Below, piece after piece: positions 51,594-64,000 of a DNA stretch of 64,000 nt (its first letter is position 1; each line of letters begins with the position of its first letter). Below the pieces are notes generated by a model. The model had not been told where the DNA came from. It searched no databases and saw only the letters and a list, made by a program, of their open reading frames with translations. The DNA is from Hippophae tibetana (taxonomy: Eukaryota; Streptophyta; Magnoliopsida; Rosales; Elaeagnaceae). The translations under genes and the position numbers were made by a program. Location: NCBI GenBank assembly GCA_037013495.1, contig JAZDXN010000024.1:434001-498000 (forward strand), given 5' to 3'.

Positions 51594-54500
51594 TAAGGAT
51601 GTTGAGAAATATTTAGCCCATAAACCATAGAAATATTTGGGGATAGGTAATAATATATTTACAAATAATTTATGCACCAAACTCTTGTCATTGTCTTTTC
51701 CCGTTTGGTAGGTTGGTAACCAAATTCGGTTGAATTGGGCTCGGAAGCAAGACTTTGAAAGGAAAGAAAATAGTGAGAAAACATTAGTATGAATAAATAA
51801 ATGGAAAAAAAACTTAAACATTTTTTTTGTCTTTTTTGCAAAGGTAGGCAATGGAAATAAATACTCTAAATTGTAATTCCTTATAACTATGATATAATTA
51901 AATGGAAATTATTATATCTTAAAATACCAAAAAATCAAAATTAAGAAATTTTGTTTATTAATTTTTATATTAGAGATAAATACTTATCATTTTTAATTAT
52001 TTTATGAATTCAATATTCTTAACTTATTTATAAGTCATTCTTGTAGTGTTGGAATTTTCCGTATTGAATTTAACTTTATTTTTACATGTCTCTCGCAAAA
52101 TCTAGGTTCCCAACGAATTCGAAGAGTAAGAAGCAAGAAAAGATGTTGAGAAATATTATGCCCATAAACCATTGAAATATTTCGGGCTAGGTAATAATAT
52201 GTTTACAAATAATTTATGCACCAAACTCTAGTCATTACCTTTTCCCATTTGGTAGGTTGGTAACCAAATTCGGTTGAATTGGGCTCGGAAGCAAGACTTT
52301 GAAAGGAAAGAAAATAGTGAGAAAACATGAGTATGAATAAATAAATGGAAAAAAAACTTAAACATTTTTTTGTCTTTTTTGCAAAGGTAGGCAATGGAAA
52401 TAAATACTCTAAATTGTAATTCCTTATAACTATGATATATTTAAATGGAAATTATTATATCTTAAAATACCAAACAATCAAAATTAAGAAATTTTGTTTA
52501 TTAATTTTTATATAAGAGATAAATACTTATCATTTTTAATTATTTTATGAATTCAATATTCTTAACTTATTTATAAGTTATTCTTGTAGTGTTGGAATTT
52601 TCCGTATTGAATTTAACTTTATTTTTACCTGTCACTCTCAAAATCTAGGTTCCAAACGAATTCGAAGAGTAAGAAGCAAGTAAAGATGTTGAGAAATATT
52701 GTGCCCATAAACCATAGAAATATTTCGGGATAGGTAAAAATATGTTTACAAATAATTTATGCACCAAACTCTTGTCATTACCTTTTCCCATTTGGTAGGT
52801 TGGTAACCAAATTCGGTTGAATTGAGCTCGGAAGCAAGACTTTCAAAGGAAAGAAAATAGTGAGAAAACATGAGTATGAATAAATAAATGGAAAAAAAAC
52901 TTAAACATTTTTTTTGTCTTTTTTGCAAAGGTAGGAAATGGAAATAAATACTCTAAATTGTAATTCCTTATAACTATGATATATTTAAATGGAAATTATT
53001 ATATCTTAAAATACCAAACAATCAAAATTAAGAAATTATGTTTATTAATTTTTATATAAGAGATAAATACTTATCATTTTTAATTATTTTATGAATTCAA
53101 TATTCTTAACTTATTTATAAGTTATTCTTGTAGTGTTGGAATTTTCCGTATTGAATTTAACTTTATTTTTACCTATCTCTCCCAAAATCTAGGTTCCAAA
53201 CGAATTCGAAGAGTAAGAAGCAAGTAAGGATGTTGAGAAATATTTAGCCCATAAACCATAGAAATATTTGGGGATAGGTAATAATATATTTACAAATAAT
53301 TTATGCACCAAACTCTTGTCATTGTCTTTTCCCGTTTGGTAGGTTGGTAACCAAATTCGGTTGAATTGGGCTCGGAAGCAAGACTTTGAAAGGAAAGAAA
53401 ATAGTGAGAAAACATTAGTATGAATAAATAAATGGAAAAAAACATAAACATTTTTTTTGTCTTTTTTGCAAAGGTAGGCAATGGAAATAAATACTCTAAA
53501 TTGTAATTCCTTATAACTATGATATAATTAAATGGAAATTATTATATCTTAAAATACCAAACAATCAAAATTAAGAAATTTTGTTTATTAATTTTTATAT
53601 AAGAGATAAATACTTATCATTTTTAATTATTTTATGAATTCAATATTCTTAACTTATTTATAAGTTATTCTTGTAGTGTTGGAATTTTCCGTATTGAATT
53701 TAACTTTATTTTTACATGTCACTCTCAAAATCTAGGTTCCAAACGAATTCGAAGAGTAAGAAGCAAGTAAGGATGTTGAGAAATATTTAGCCCATAAACC
53801 ATAGAAATATTTGGGGATAGGTAATAATATATTTACAAATAATTTATGCACCAAACTCTTGTCATTGTCTTTTCCCGTTTGGTAGGTTGGTAACCAAATT
53901 CGGTTGAATTGGGCTCGGAAGCAAGACTTTGAAAGGAAAGAAAATAGTGAGAAAACATTAGTATGAATAAATAAATGGAAAAAAAACTTAAACATTTTTT
54001 TTGTCTTTTTTGCAAAGGTAGGCAATGGAAATAAATACTCTAAATTGTAATTCCTTATAACTATGATATAATTAAATGGAAATTATTATATCTTAAAATA
54101 CCAAAAAATCAAAATTAAGAAATTTTGTTTATTAATTTTTATATTAGAGATAAATACTTATCATTTTTAATTATTTTATGAATTCAATATTCTTAACTTA
54201 TTTATAAGTCATTCTTGTAGTGTTGGAATTTTCCGTATTGAATTTAACTTTATTTTTACATGTCTCTCGCAAAATCTAGGTTCCCAACGAATTCGAAGAG
54301 TAAGAAGCAAGAAAAGATGTTGAGAAATATTATGCCCATAAACCATTGAAATATTTCGGGCTAGGTAATAATATGTTTACAAATAATTTATGCACCAAAC
54401 TCTAGTCATTACCTTTTCTCATTTGGTAGGTTGGTAACCAAATTCGGTTGAATTGAGCTCGGAAGCAAGACTTTCAAAGGAAAGAAAATAGTGAGAAAAC

Positions 54501-55006
54501 ATGAGTATGAATAAATAAATGGAAAAAAAACTTAAACATTTTTTTTGTCTTTTTTGCAAAGGTAGGCAATGGAAATAAATACTCTAAATTGTAATTCCTT
54601 ATAACTATGATATATTTAAATGGAAATTATTATATCTTAAAATACCAAACAATCAAAATTAAGAAATTATGTTTATTAATTTTTATATAAGAGATAAATA
54701 CTTATCATTTTTTATTATTTTATGAATTCAATATTCTTAACTTATTTATAAGTTATTCTTGTAGTGTTGGAATTTTCCGAATTGAATTTAACTTTATTTT
54801 TACGTATCTCTCCCAAAATCTAGGTTCCAAACGAATTCGAAGAGTAAGAAGCAAGTAAGGATGTTGAGAAATATTTAGCCCATAAACCATAGAAATATTT
54901 GGGGATAGGTAATAATATATTTACAAATAATTTATGCACCAAACTCTTGTCATTGTCTTTTCCCGTTTGGTAGGTTGGTAACCAAATTCGGTTGAATTGG
55001 GCTCGG
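51594..55006. repeat. Domain VI, left part: 2,174-bp tetramer-related repeats
   Basis: Monomers start at 51745, 52289, 52832, 53376, 53919 and 54463. The unit at 51745 recurs at 53919 (shift 2,174 bp, four monomers). Both carry ACATTAGTATG, GATATAATTAAATGG, CCAAAAAATC, TATATTAGAG, AAGTCATTC and CAAGAAAAGATG. The block introduces the variants AATATTTAGCCC and CATTGTCTTTTCCCG, which are common from here to the end and which I did not see to the left of 51,600. Unit 53376 is a hybrid: it has the ACATTAG head and GATATAATTAAAT, but TATATAAGAG and GTCACTCTC further on. Confidence 0.8.
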
Positions 55007-58000
55007 AAGCAAGACTTTGAAAGGAAAGAAAATAGTGAGAAAACATGAGTATGAATAAATAAATGGAAAAAAAAACTTAAACATTTTTTTTGTCTTTTTT
55101 GCAAAGGTAGGCAAGGGAAATAAATACTCTAAATTGTAATTCCTTAAAACTATGATATATTTAAATGGAAATTATTATATCTTAAACTACCAAACAATTA
55201 AAATTAAGAAATTTTGTTTATTAATTTTTATATAAGAGATAAATACTTATCATTTTTAATTATTTAATGAATTCAATATTCTTAACTTATTTATAAGTTA
55301 TTCTTGTAGTGTTGGAATTTTCCGAATTGAATTTAACTTTATTTTTACCTATCTCTCCCAAAATCTAGGTTCCAAACGAATTCGAATAGTAAGAAGCAAG
55401 TAAGGATGTTGAGAAATATTGTCCCCATAAACCATAGAAATATTTGGGGATAGGTAATAATATATATACAAATAATTTATGCACCAAACTCTTGTGATTA
55501 CCTTTTCCCGTTTGGTAGGTTGGTAACCAAATTCGGTTGAATTGGGCTCGGAAGCAAGACTTTGAAAGGAAAGAAAATAGTGAGAAAACATGAGTATGAA
55601 TAAATAAATGGAAAAAAAACTTAAACATTTTTTTTGTCTTTTTTGCAAAGGTAGGCAAGGGAAATATATACTCTAAATTGTAATTCCTTATAACTATGAT
55701 ATATTTAAATGGCAATTATTATATCTTAAAATACCAAACAATCAAAATTAAGAAATTTTGTTTATTAATTTTTATATAAGAGATAAATACTTATCATTTT
55801 TAATTATTTTATGAATTCAATATTCTTAACTTATTGATAAGTTATTCTTGTAGTGTTGGAATTTTCCGTATTGAATTTAACTTTATTTTTACCTGTCACT
55901 CTCAAAATCTAGGTTCCAAACGAATTCGAAGAGTAAGAAGCAAGTAAAGATGTTGAGAAATATTGTGCCCATAAACCATAGAAATATTTCGGGATAGGTA
56001 AAAATATGTTTACAAATAATTTATGCACCAAACTCTTGTCATTACCTTTTCCCATTTGGTAGGTTGGTAACCAAATTCGGTTGAATTGAGCTCGGAAGCA
56101 AGACTTTCAAAGGAAAGAAAATAGTGAGAAAACATGAGTATGAATAAATAAATGGAAAAAAAACTTAAACATTTTTTTTGTCTTTTTTGCAAAGGTAGGC
56201 AATGGAAATAAATACTCTAAATTGTAATTCCTTATAACTATGATATATTTAAATGGAAATTATTATATCTTAAAATACCAAACAATCAAAATTAAGAAAT
56301 TATGTTTATTAATTTTTATATAAGAGATAAATACTTATCATTTTTTATTGTTTTATGAATTCAATATTCTTAACTTATTTATAAGTTATTCTTGTAGTGT
56401 TGGAATTTTCCGTATTGAATTTAACTTTATTTTTACCTATCTCTCCCAAAATCTAGGTTCCAAACGAATTCGAAGAGTAAGAAGCAAGTAAGGATGTTGA
56501 GAAATATTTAGCCCATAAACCATAGAAATATTTGGGGATAGGTAATAATATATTTACAAATAATTTATGCACCAAACTCTTGTCATTGTCTTTTCCCGTT
56601 TGGTAGGTTGGTAACCAAATTCGGTTGAATTGGGCTCGGAAGCAAGACTTTGAAAGGAAAGAAAATAGTGAGAAAACATTAGTATGAATAAATAAATGGA
56701 AAAAAAACATAAACATTTTTTTTGTCTTTTTTGCAAAGGTAGGCAATGGAAATAAATACTCTAAATTGTAATTCTTTATAACTATGATATAATTAAATGG
56801 AAATTATTATATCTTAAAATACCAAAAAATCAAAATTAAGAAATTTTGTTTATTAATTTTTATATTAGAGATAAATACTTATCATTTTTAATTATTTTAT
56901 GAATTCAATATTCTTAACTTATTTATAAGTCATTCTTGTAGTGTTGGAATTTTCCGTATTGAATTTAACTTTATTTTTACATGTCTCTCGCAAAATCTAG
57001 GTTCCCAACGAATTCGAAGAGTAAGAAGCAAGAAAAGATGTTGAGAAATATTATGCCCATAAACCATTGAAATATTTCGGGCTAGGTAATAATATGTTTA
57101 CAAATAATTTATGCACCAAACTCTAGTCATTACCTTTTCCCATTTGGTAGGTTGGTAACCAAATTCGGTTGAATTGGGCTCGGAAGCAAGACTTTGAAAG
57201 GAAAGAAAATAGTGAGAAAACATGAGTATGAATAAATAAATGGAAAAAAAACTTAAACATTTTTTTTGTCTTTTTTGCAAAGGTAGGCAAGGGAAATAAA
57301 TACTCTAAATTGTAATTCCTTAAAACTATGATATATTTAAATGGAAATTATTATATCTTAAACTACCAAACAATTAAAATTAAGAAATTTTGTTTATTAA
57401 TTTTTATATAAGAGATAAATACTTATCATTTTTAATTATTTAATGAATTCAATATTCTTAACTTATTTATAAGTTATTCTTGTAGTGTTGGAATTTTCCG
57501 AATTGAATTTAACTTTATTTTTACCTATCTCTCCCAAAATCTAGGTTCCAAACGAATTCGAATAGTAAGAAGCAAGTAAGGATGTTGAGAAATATTGTCC
57601 CCATAAACCATAGAAATATTTGGGGATAGGTAATTATATATATACAAATAATTTATGCACCAAACTCTTGTGATTACCTTTTCCCGTTTGGTAGGTTGCT
57701 AACCAAATTCGGTTGAATTGAGCTCGGAAGCAAGAATTTCAAAGGAAAGAAAATAGTGAGAAAACATGAGTATGAATAATAATGGAAAAATCACATAAAC
57801 ATTTTTTTTGTCTTTTTTGCAAAGGTAGGCAAGGGAAATATATACTCTAAATTGTAATTCCTTATAACTATGATATATTTAAATGGAAATTATTATATCT
57901 TAAAATACCAAACAATCAAAATTAAGAAATTTTGTTTATTAATTTTTATATAAGAGATAAATACTTATCATTTTTAATTATTTTATGAATTCAATATTCT

Positions 58001-58269
58001 TAACTTATTTATAAGTTATTCTTGTAGTGTTGGAATTTTCCGTATTGAATTTAACTTTATTTTTACCTGTCACTCTCAAAATCTAGGTTCCAAACGAATT
58101 CGAAGAGTAAGAAGCAAGTAAAGATGTTGAGAAATATTGTGCCCATAAACCATAGAAATATTTCGGGATAGGTAAAAATATGTTTACAAATAATTTATGC
58201 ACCAAACTCTTGTCATTACCTTTTCCCATTTGGTAGGTTGGTAACCAAATTCGGTTGAATTGAGCTCGG
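55007..58269. repeat. 2,177-bp tetramer HOR copy and the start of a pentamer variant
   Basis: Starts 55007 and 57184 (shift 2,177 bp) are corresponding units with CCTTAAAACTATG, CTTAAACTACC, CAATTAAAATT, TTCGAATAG and TTGTCCCCAT. Starts 55552 and 57728 also correspond (GGGAAATATATAC). The tetramer runs 55007, 55552, 56096, 56640; the next series begins 57184, 57728 but has one more unit before the recurrent pair at 58814/59358, making five. Unit 57728 is the shortest interval in this part (542 bp) because GAATAATAATGG replaces the usual GAATAAATAAATGG near 57,776. Confidence 0.8.
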
Positions 58270-61200
58270 AAGCAAGACTTTCAAAGGAAAGAAAATAGTG
58301 AGAAAACATGAGTATGAATAAATAAATGGAAAAAAAACTTAAACATTTTTTTTGTCTTTTTTGCAAAGGTAGGCAATGGAAATAAATACTCTAAATTGTA
58401 ATTCCTTATAACTATGATATATTTAAATGGAAATTATTATATCTTAAAATACCAAACAATCAAAATTAAGAAATTTTGTTTATTAATTTTTATATAAGAG
58501 ATAAATACTTATCATTTTTAATTATTTTATGAATTCAATATTCTTAACTTATTTATAAGTTATTCTTGTAGTGTTGGAATTTTCCGTATTGAATTTAACT
58601 TTATTTTTACCTGTCACTCTCAAAATCTAGGTTCCAAACGAATTCGAAGAGTAAGAAGCAAGTAAAGATGTTGAGAAATATTGTGCCCATAAACCATAGA
58701 AATATTTCGGGATAGGTAAAAATATGTTTACAAATAATTTATGCACCAAACTCTTGTCATTACCTTTTCCCATTTGGTAGGTTGGTAACCAAATTCGGTT
58801 GAATTGAGCTCGGAAGCAAGACTTTCAAAGGAAAGAAAATAGTGAGAAAACATGAGTATGAATAAATAAATGGAAAAAAAACTTAAACATTTTTTTTGTC
58901 TTTTTTGCAAAGGTAGGCAATGGAAATAAATACTCTAAATTGTAATTCCTTATAACTATGATATATTTAAATGGAAATTATTATATCTTAAAATACCAAA
59001 CAATCAAAATTAAGAAATTATGTTTATTAATTTTTATATAAGAGATAAATACTTATCATTTTTTATTATTTTATGAATTCAATATTCTTAACTTATTTAT
59101 AAGTTATTCTTGTAGTGTTGGAATTTTCCGTATTGAATTTAACTTTATTTTTACCTATCTCTCCCAAAATCTAGGTTCCAAACGAATTCGAAGAGTAAGA
59201 AGCAAGTAAGGATGTTGAGAAATATTTAGCCCATAAACCATAGAAATATTTGGGGATAGGTAATAATATATTTACAAATAATTTATGCACCAAACTCTTG
59301 TCATTGTCTTTTCCCGTTTGGTAGGTTGGTAACCAAATTCGGTTGAATTGGGCTCGGAAGCAAGACTTTGAAAGGAAAGAAAATAGTGAGAAAACATTAG
59401 TATGAATAAATAAATGGAAAAAAAAACATAAACATTTTTTTTGTCTTTTTTGCAAAGGTAGGCAATGGAAATAAATACTCTAAATTGTAATTCTTTATAA
59501 CTATGATATAATTAAATGGAAATTATTATATCTTAAAATACCAATAAATCAAAATTAAGAAATTTTGTTTATTAATTTTTATATTAGAGATAAATACTTA
59601 TCATTTTTAATTATTTTATGAATTCAATATTCTTAACTTATTTATAAGTCATTCTTGTAGTGTTGGAATTTTCCGTATTGAATTTAACTTTATTTTTACA
59701 TGTCTCTCGCAAAATCTAGGTTCCCAACGAATTCGAAGAGTAAGAAGCAAGAAAAGATGTTGAGAAATATTATGCCCATAAACCATTGAAATATTTCGGG
59801 CTAGGTAATAATATGTTTACAAATAATTTATGCACCAAACTCTAGTCATTACCTTTTCCCATTTGGTAGGTTGGTAACCAAATTCGGTTGAATTGGGCTC
59901 GGAAGCAAGACTTTGAAAGGAAAGAAAATAGTGAGAAAACATGAGTATGAATAAATAAATGGAAAAAAAACTTAAACATTTTTTTTGTCTTTTTTGCAAA
60001 GGTAGGCAATGGAAATAAATACTCTAAATTGTAATTCCTTATAACTATGATATATTTAAATGGAAATTATTATATCTTAAAATACCAAACAATCAAAATT
60101 AAGAAATTTTGTTTATTAATTTTTATATAAGAGATAAATACTTATCATTTTTAATTATTTTATGAATTCAATATTCTTAACTTATTTATAAGTTATTCTT
60201 GTAGTGTTGGAATTTTCCGTATTGAATTTAACTTTATTTTTACCTGTCACTCTCAAAATCTAGGTTCCAAACGAATTCGAAGAGTAAGAAGCAAGTAAAG
60301 ATGTTGAGAAATATTGTGCCCATAAACCATAGAAATATTTCGGGATAGGTAAAAATATGTTTACAAATAATTTATGCACCAAACTCTTGTCATTACCTTT
60401 TCCCATTTGGTAGGTTGGTAACCAAATTCGGTTGAATTGAGCTCGGAAGCAAGACTTTCAAAGGAAAGAAAATAGTGAGAAAACATGAGTATGAATAAAT
60501 AAATGGAAAAAAAACTTAAACATTTTTTTTGTCTTTTTTGCAAAGGTAGGCAATGGAAATAAATACTCTAAATTGTAATTCCTTATAACTATGATATATT
60601 TAAATGGAAATTATTATATCTTAAAATACCAAACAATCAAAATTAAGAAATTTTGTTTATTAATTTTTATATAAGAGATAAATACTTATCATTTTTAATT
60701 ATTTTATGAATTCAATATTCTTAACTTATTTATAAGTTATTCTTGTAGTGTTGGAATTTTCCGTATTGAATTTAACTTTATTTTTACCTGTCACTCTCAA
60801 AATCTAGGTTCCAAACGAATTCGAAGAGTAAGAAGCAAGTAAAGATGTTGAGAAATATTGTGCCCATAAACCATAGAAATATTTCGGGATAGGTAAAAAT
60901 ATGTTTACAAATAATTTATGCACCAAACTCTTATCATTACCTTTTCCCATTTGGTAGGTTGGTAACCAAATTCGGTTGAATTGAGCTCGGAAGCAAGACT
61001 TTCAAAGGAAAGAAAATAGTGAGAAAACATGAGTATGAATAAATAAATGGAAAAAAAACTTAAACATTTTTTTTGTCTTTTTTGCAAAGGTAGGCAATGG
61101 AAATAAATACTCTAAATTGTAATTCCTTATAACTATGATATATTTAAATGGAAATTATTATATCTTAAAATACCAAACAATCAAAATTAAGAAATTATGT

Positions 61201-62622
61201 TTATTAATTTTTATATAAGAGATAAATACTTATCATTTTTTATTATTTTATGAATTCAATATTCTTAACTTATTTATAAGTTATTCTTGTAGTGTTGGAA
61301 TTTTCCGTATTGAATTTAACTTTATTTTTACCTATCTCTCCCAAAATCTAGGTTCCAAACGAATTCGAAGAGTAAGAAGCAAGTAAGGATGTTGAGAAAT
61401 ATTTAGCCCATAAACCATAGAAATATTTGGGGATAGGTAATAATATATTTACAAATAATTTATGCACCAAACTCTTGTCATTGTCTTTTCCCGTTTGGTA
61501 GGTTGGTAACCAAATTCGGTTGAATTGGGCTCGGAAGCAAGACTTTGAAAGGAAAGAAAATAGTGAGAAAACATTAGTATGAATAAATAAATGGAAAAAA
61601 AACATAAACATTTTTTTTGTCTTTTTTGCAAAGGTAGGCAATGGAAATAAATACTCTAAATTGTAATTCTTTATAACTATGATATAATTAAATGGAAATT
61701 ATTATATCTTAAAATACCAAAAAATCAAAATTAAGAAATTTTGTTTATTAATTTTTATATTAGAGATAAATACTTATCATTTTTAATTATTTTATGAATT
61801 CAATATTCTTAACTTATTTATAAGTCATTCTTGTAGTGTTGGAATTTTCCGTATTGAATTTAACTTTATTTTTACATGTCTCTCGCAAAATCTAGGTTCC
61901 CAACGAATTCGAAGAGTAAGAAGCAAGAAAAGATGTTGAGAAATATTATGCCCATAAACCATTGAAATATTTCGGGCTAGGTAATAATATGTTTACAAAT
62001 AATTTATGCACCAAACTCTAGTCATTACCTTTTCCCATTTGGTAGGTTGGTAACCAAATTCGGTTGAATTGGGCTCGGAAGCAAGACTTTGAAAGGAAAG
62101 AAAATAGTGAGAAAACATGAGTATGAATAAATAAATGGAAAAAAAACTTAAACATTTTTTTTGTCTTTTTTGCAAAGGTAGGCAATGGAAATAAATACTC
62201 TAAATTGTAATTCCTTATAACTATGATATATTTAAATGGAAATTATTATATCTTAAAATGCGAAACAATCAACATTTAGAAATTTTGTTTATTAATTTTT
62301 ATATAAGAGATAAATACTTATCATTTTTAATTATTTAATGAATTCAATATTCTTAACTTATTTATAAGTTATTCTTGTAGTGTTGGAATTTTCCGTATTG
62401 AATTTAACTTTATTTTTACCTATCTCTCCCAAAATCTAGGTTCCAAATGAATTCGAAGAGTAAGAAGCAAGTAAGGATGTTGAGAAATATTGTGCCCATA
62501 AACCATTGATATATTTGGGGATAGGTAATAATATATTTACAAATAATTTATGTACCAAACTCTTGTCATTGTCTTTTCCCGTTTGGTAGGTTGGTAACCA
62601 AATTCGGGTGAATTGGGCTCGG
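58270..62622. repeat. 2,177-bp tetramer HOR, two tandem copies
   Basis: Units 58270, 58814, 59358 and 59903 correspond to 60447, 60991, 61535 and 62079, shift 2,176-2,177 bp. Markers by position are: GTCACTCTC with GGTAAAAATATG (first); AAATTATGTTT, CATTTTTTATTATT and TTTAGCCC (second); ACATTAGTATG, ACATAAACATT, AATTCTTTATAAC and TATATTAGAG (third). The fourth position differs between copies: 59903 continues as GTCACTCTC type, while 62079 has GCGAAACAATCAAC, TTATTTAATG and CAAATGAATTCG. The HOR therefore breaks in its last unit. Confidence 0.85.
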
Positions 62623-64000
62623 AAGGAAGACTTTGAAAGGAAAGAAAATAGTGAGAAAACATGAGTATGAATAAATAAATGGAAAAAAAACTTAAACATT
62701 TTTTTTGTCTTTTTTGCAAAGGTAGGCAATGGAAATAAATACTCTAAATTGTAATTCCTTATAACTATGATATATTTAAATGGAAATTATTATATCTTAA
62801 AATACCAAACAATCAAAATTAAGAAATTTTGTTTATTAATTTTTATATAAGAGATAAATACTTATCATTTTTAATTATTTAATGAATTCAATATTCTTAA
62901 CTTATTTATAAGTTATTCTTGTAGTGTTGGAATTTTCCGTATTGAATTTAACTTTATTTTTACCTATCTCTCCCAAAATCTAGGTTCCAAACGAATTCGA
63001 AGAGTAAGAAGCAAGTAAGGATGTTGAGAAATATTTAGCCCATAAACCATAGAAATATTTGGGGATAGGTAATAATATATTTACAAATAATTTATGCACC
63101 AAACTCTTGTCATTGTCTTTTCCCGTTGGTAGGTTGGTAACCAAATTCGGTTGAATTGGGCTCGGAAGCAAGACTTTGAAAGGAAAGAAAATAGTGAGAA
63201 AACATTAGTATGAATAAATAAATGGAAAAAAAACATAAACATTTTTTTTGTCTTTTTTCCAAAGGTAGGCAATGGAAATAAATACTCTAAATTGTAATTC
63301 CTTATAACTATGATATAATTAAATGGAAATTATTATATCTTAAAATACCAAAAAATCAAAATTAAGAAATTTTGTTTATTAATTTTTATATTAGAGATAA
63401 ATACTTATCATTTTTAATTATTTTATGAATTCAATATTCTTAACTTATTTATAAGTCATTCTTGTAGTGTTGGAATTTTCCGTATTGAATTTAACTTTAT
63501 TTTTACATGTCTCTCGCAAAATCTAGGTTCCCAACGAATTCGAAGAGTAAGAAGCAAGAAAAGATGTTGAGAAATATTATGCCCATAAACCATTGAAATA
63601 TTTCGGGCTAGGTAATAATATGTTTACAAATAATTTATGCACCAAACTCTAGTCATTACCTTTTCCCATTTGGTAGGTTGGTAACCAAATTCGGTTGAAT
63701 TGGGCTCGGAAGCAAGACTTTGAAAGGAAAGAAAATAGTGAGAAAACATGAGTATGAATAAATAAATGGAAAAAAAACTTAAACATTTTTTTTGTCTTTT
63801 TTGCAAAGGTAGGCAATGGAAATAAATACTCTAAATTGTAATTCCTTAAAACTATGATATATTTAAATGGAAATTATTATATCTTAAACTACCAAACAAT
63901 TAAAATTAAGAAATTTTGTTTATTAATTTTTATATAAGAGATAAATACTTATCATTTTTAATTATTTAATGAATTCAATATTCTTAACTTATTTAAAAGT
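62623..64000. repeat. Right-end monomers, array continues beyond window
   Basis: Monomers start at 62623, 63166 and 63710; the last is cut by the window edge. Unit 63166 is of the ACATTAG/ATTAGAG kind seen at 56640, 59358 and 61535. Unit 63710 has CCTTAAAACTATG and CAATTAAAATT and so resembles 55007 and 57184 (57184 lies 6,526 bp, 12 monomers, upstream). Near 63,124 one T is missing (CCCGTTGG for CCCGTTTGG). There is no sign of an array boundary. Confidence 0.85.

Larger units (their letters stand above)
1..64000. repeat. AT-rich satellite DNA array, ~544-bp monomer, about 117.5 copies
   Basis: The complete window is a head-to-tail array of one satellite monomer. The anchor AAGCAARACTTT recurs from base 1 to base 63,710 at 117 successive intervals, each 542-548 bp (mean 544.5). 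All copies have the same orientation. The narrow spacing excludes any insertion, deletion or inversion larger than a few bases, and no unit carries mobile-element ends. The first monomer is about 26% G+C by hand count. Units differ mainly by point changes, homopolymer length changes and short subfamily-specific blocks. Satellites of this kind form eukaryotic heterochromatin at centromeres, pericentromeres or subtelomeres; which applies here cannot be told without flanks. The family is not one I recognise. No stretch of the window is left unexplained by the repeat. Confidence 0.98.

Noticed and set aside
55365..55715. Minus-strand frame of 116 codons with a hydrophobic stretch that might suggest a small membrane protein
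   Set aside because: It is the usual satellite frame extended by loss of a stop in one unit. There is no promoter, codon bias or conserved start to support a gene.
1..64000. CRISPR array or other prokaryotic repeat system
   Set aside because: The repeats are contiguous 544-bp units with no short repeat/unique spacer structure and no cas-like genes.
1..64000. LTR retrotransposon or other mobile element as origin or insertion
   Set aside because: No terminal repeats, primer-binding site, polyprotein, target-site duplication or break in monomer phase was found. An origin of the monomer from part of an element cannot be excluded, but nothing here shows it.
1..64000. Telomere-type repeats (TTTAGGG, TTAGGG) that would place the array at a chromosome end
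   Set aside because: No tandem run of these words is present on either strand.

Overview
The whole window is one uninterrupted tandem array of an AT-rich satellite DNA with a monomer of about 544 bp. Using the start of the conserved AAGCAARACTTT heptad region as anchor, I placed 117 complete monomers plus a final partial one. All lie in the same orientation, head to tail, and successive anchors are only 542 to 548 bp apart (mean 63,709/117 = 544.5 bp). I find no gene, RNA gene, transposon, telomere repeat or unique sequence, and no gap or inversion. Hand counting of the first monomer gives 144 G+C in 547 bp, about 26%.

This points to eukaryotic constitutive heterochromatin (centromeric, pericentromeric or subtelomeric). 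The long AT-rich monomer and higher-order repeats would suit many plants, but also other eukaryotes. I do not recognise the satellite family and the window has no flanking unique DNA, so the organism cannot be named.

The array is not uniform. It is a mosaic of higher-order repeat (HOR) domains built from a few monomer subfamilies. Positions 1 to 7,648 hold mostly 546-547-bp A-type monomers, with a 4,371-bp octamer period. Positions 7,649 to 13,104 hold five copies of a 1,091-bp A/B dimer. Positions 13,105 to about 18,650 are mixed. About 18,651 to 28,430 holds three copies of a 3,270-bp hexamer. About 28,430 to 41,375 is a mosaic with 1,087-bp dimers (three copies at 35,977-39,237). About 41,376 to 44,470 is a 1,629-bp trimer in two copies. 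A 2-kb block at 46,320-48,330 recurs, apparently unchanged, 3,263 bp downstream. From about 51,600 to the end, tetramers and pentamers of about 2.2-2.7 kb share a recurrent pair of monomers.

Within each monomer there is a bipartite layout: a very AT-rich part (about 14% GC over 121-300 of the first monomer), and a part with more GC (about 36% over 361-547) that carries six of the seven CpGs. Conserved elements include an 8-bp-arm dyad, a purine/A-run to T-run segment, a subfamily-diagnostic CT tract, paired EcoRI sites, one BstEII site, and in B-type monomers a motif one base away from the core CENP-B box consensus. The many short open frames are by-products of the repeat and are not annotated as genes.
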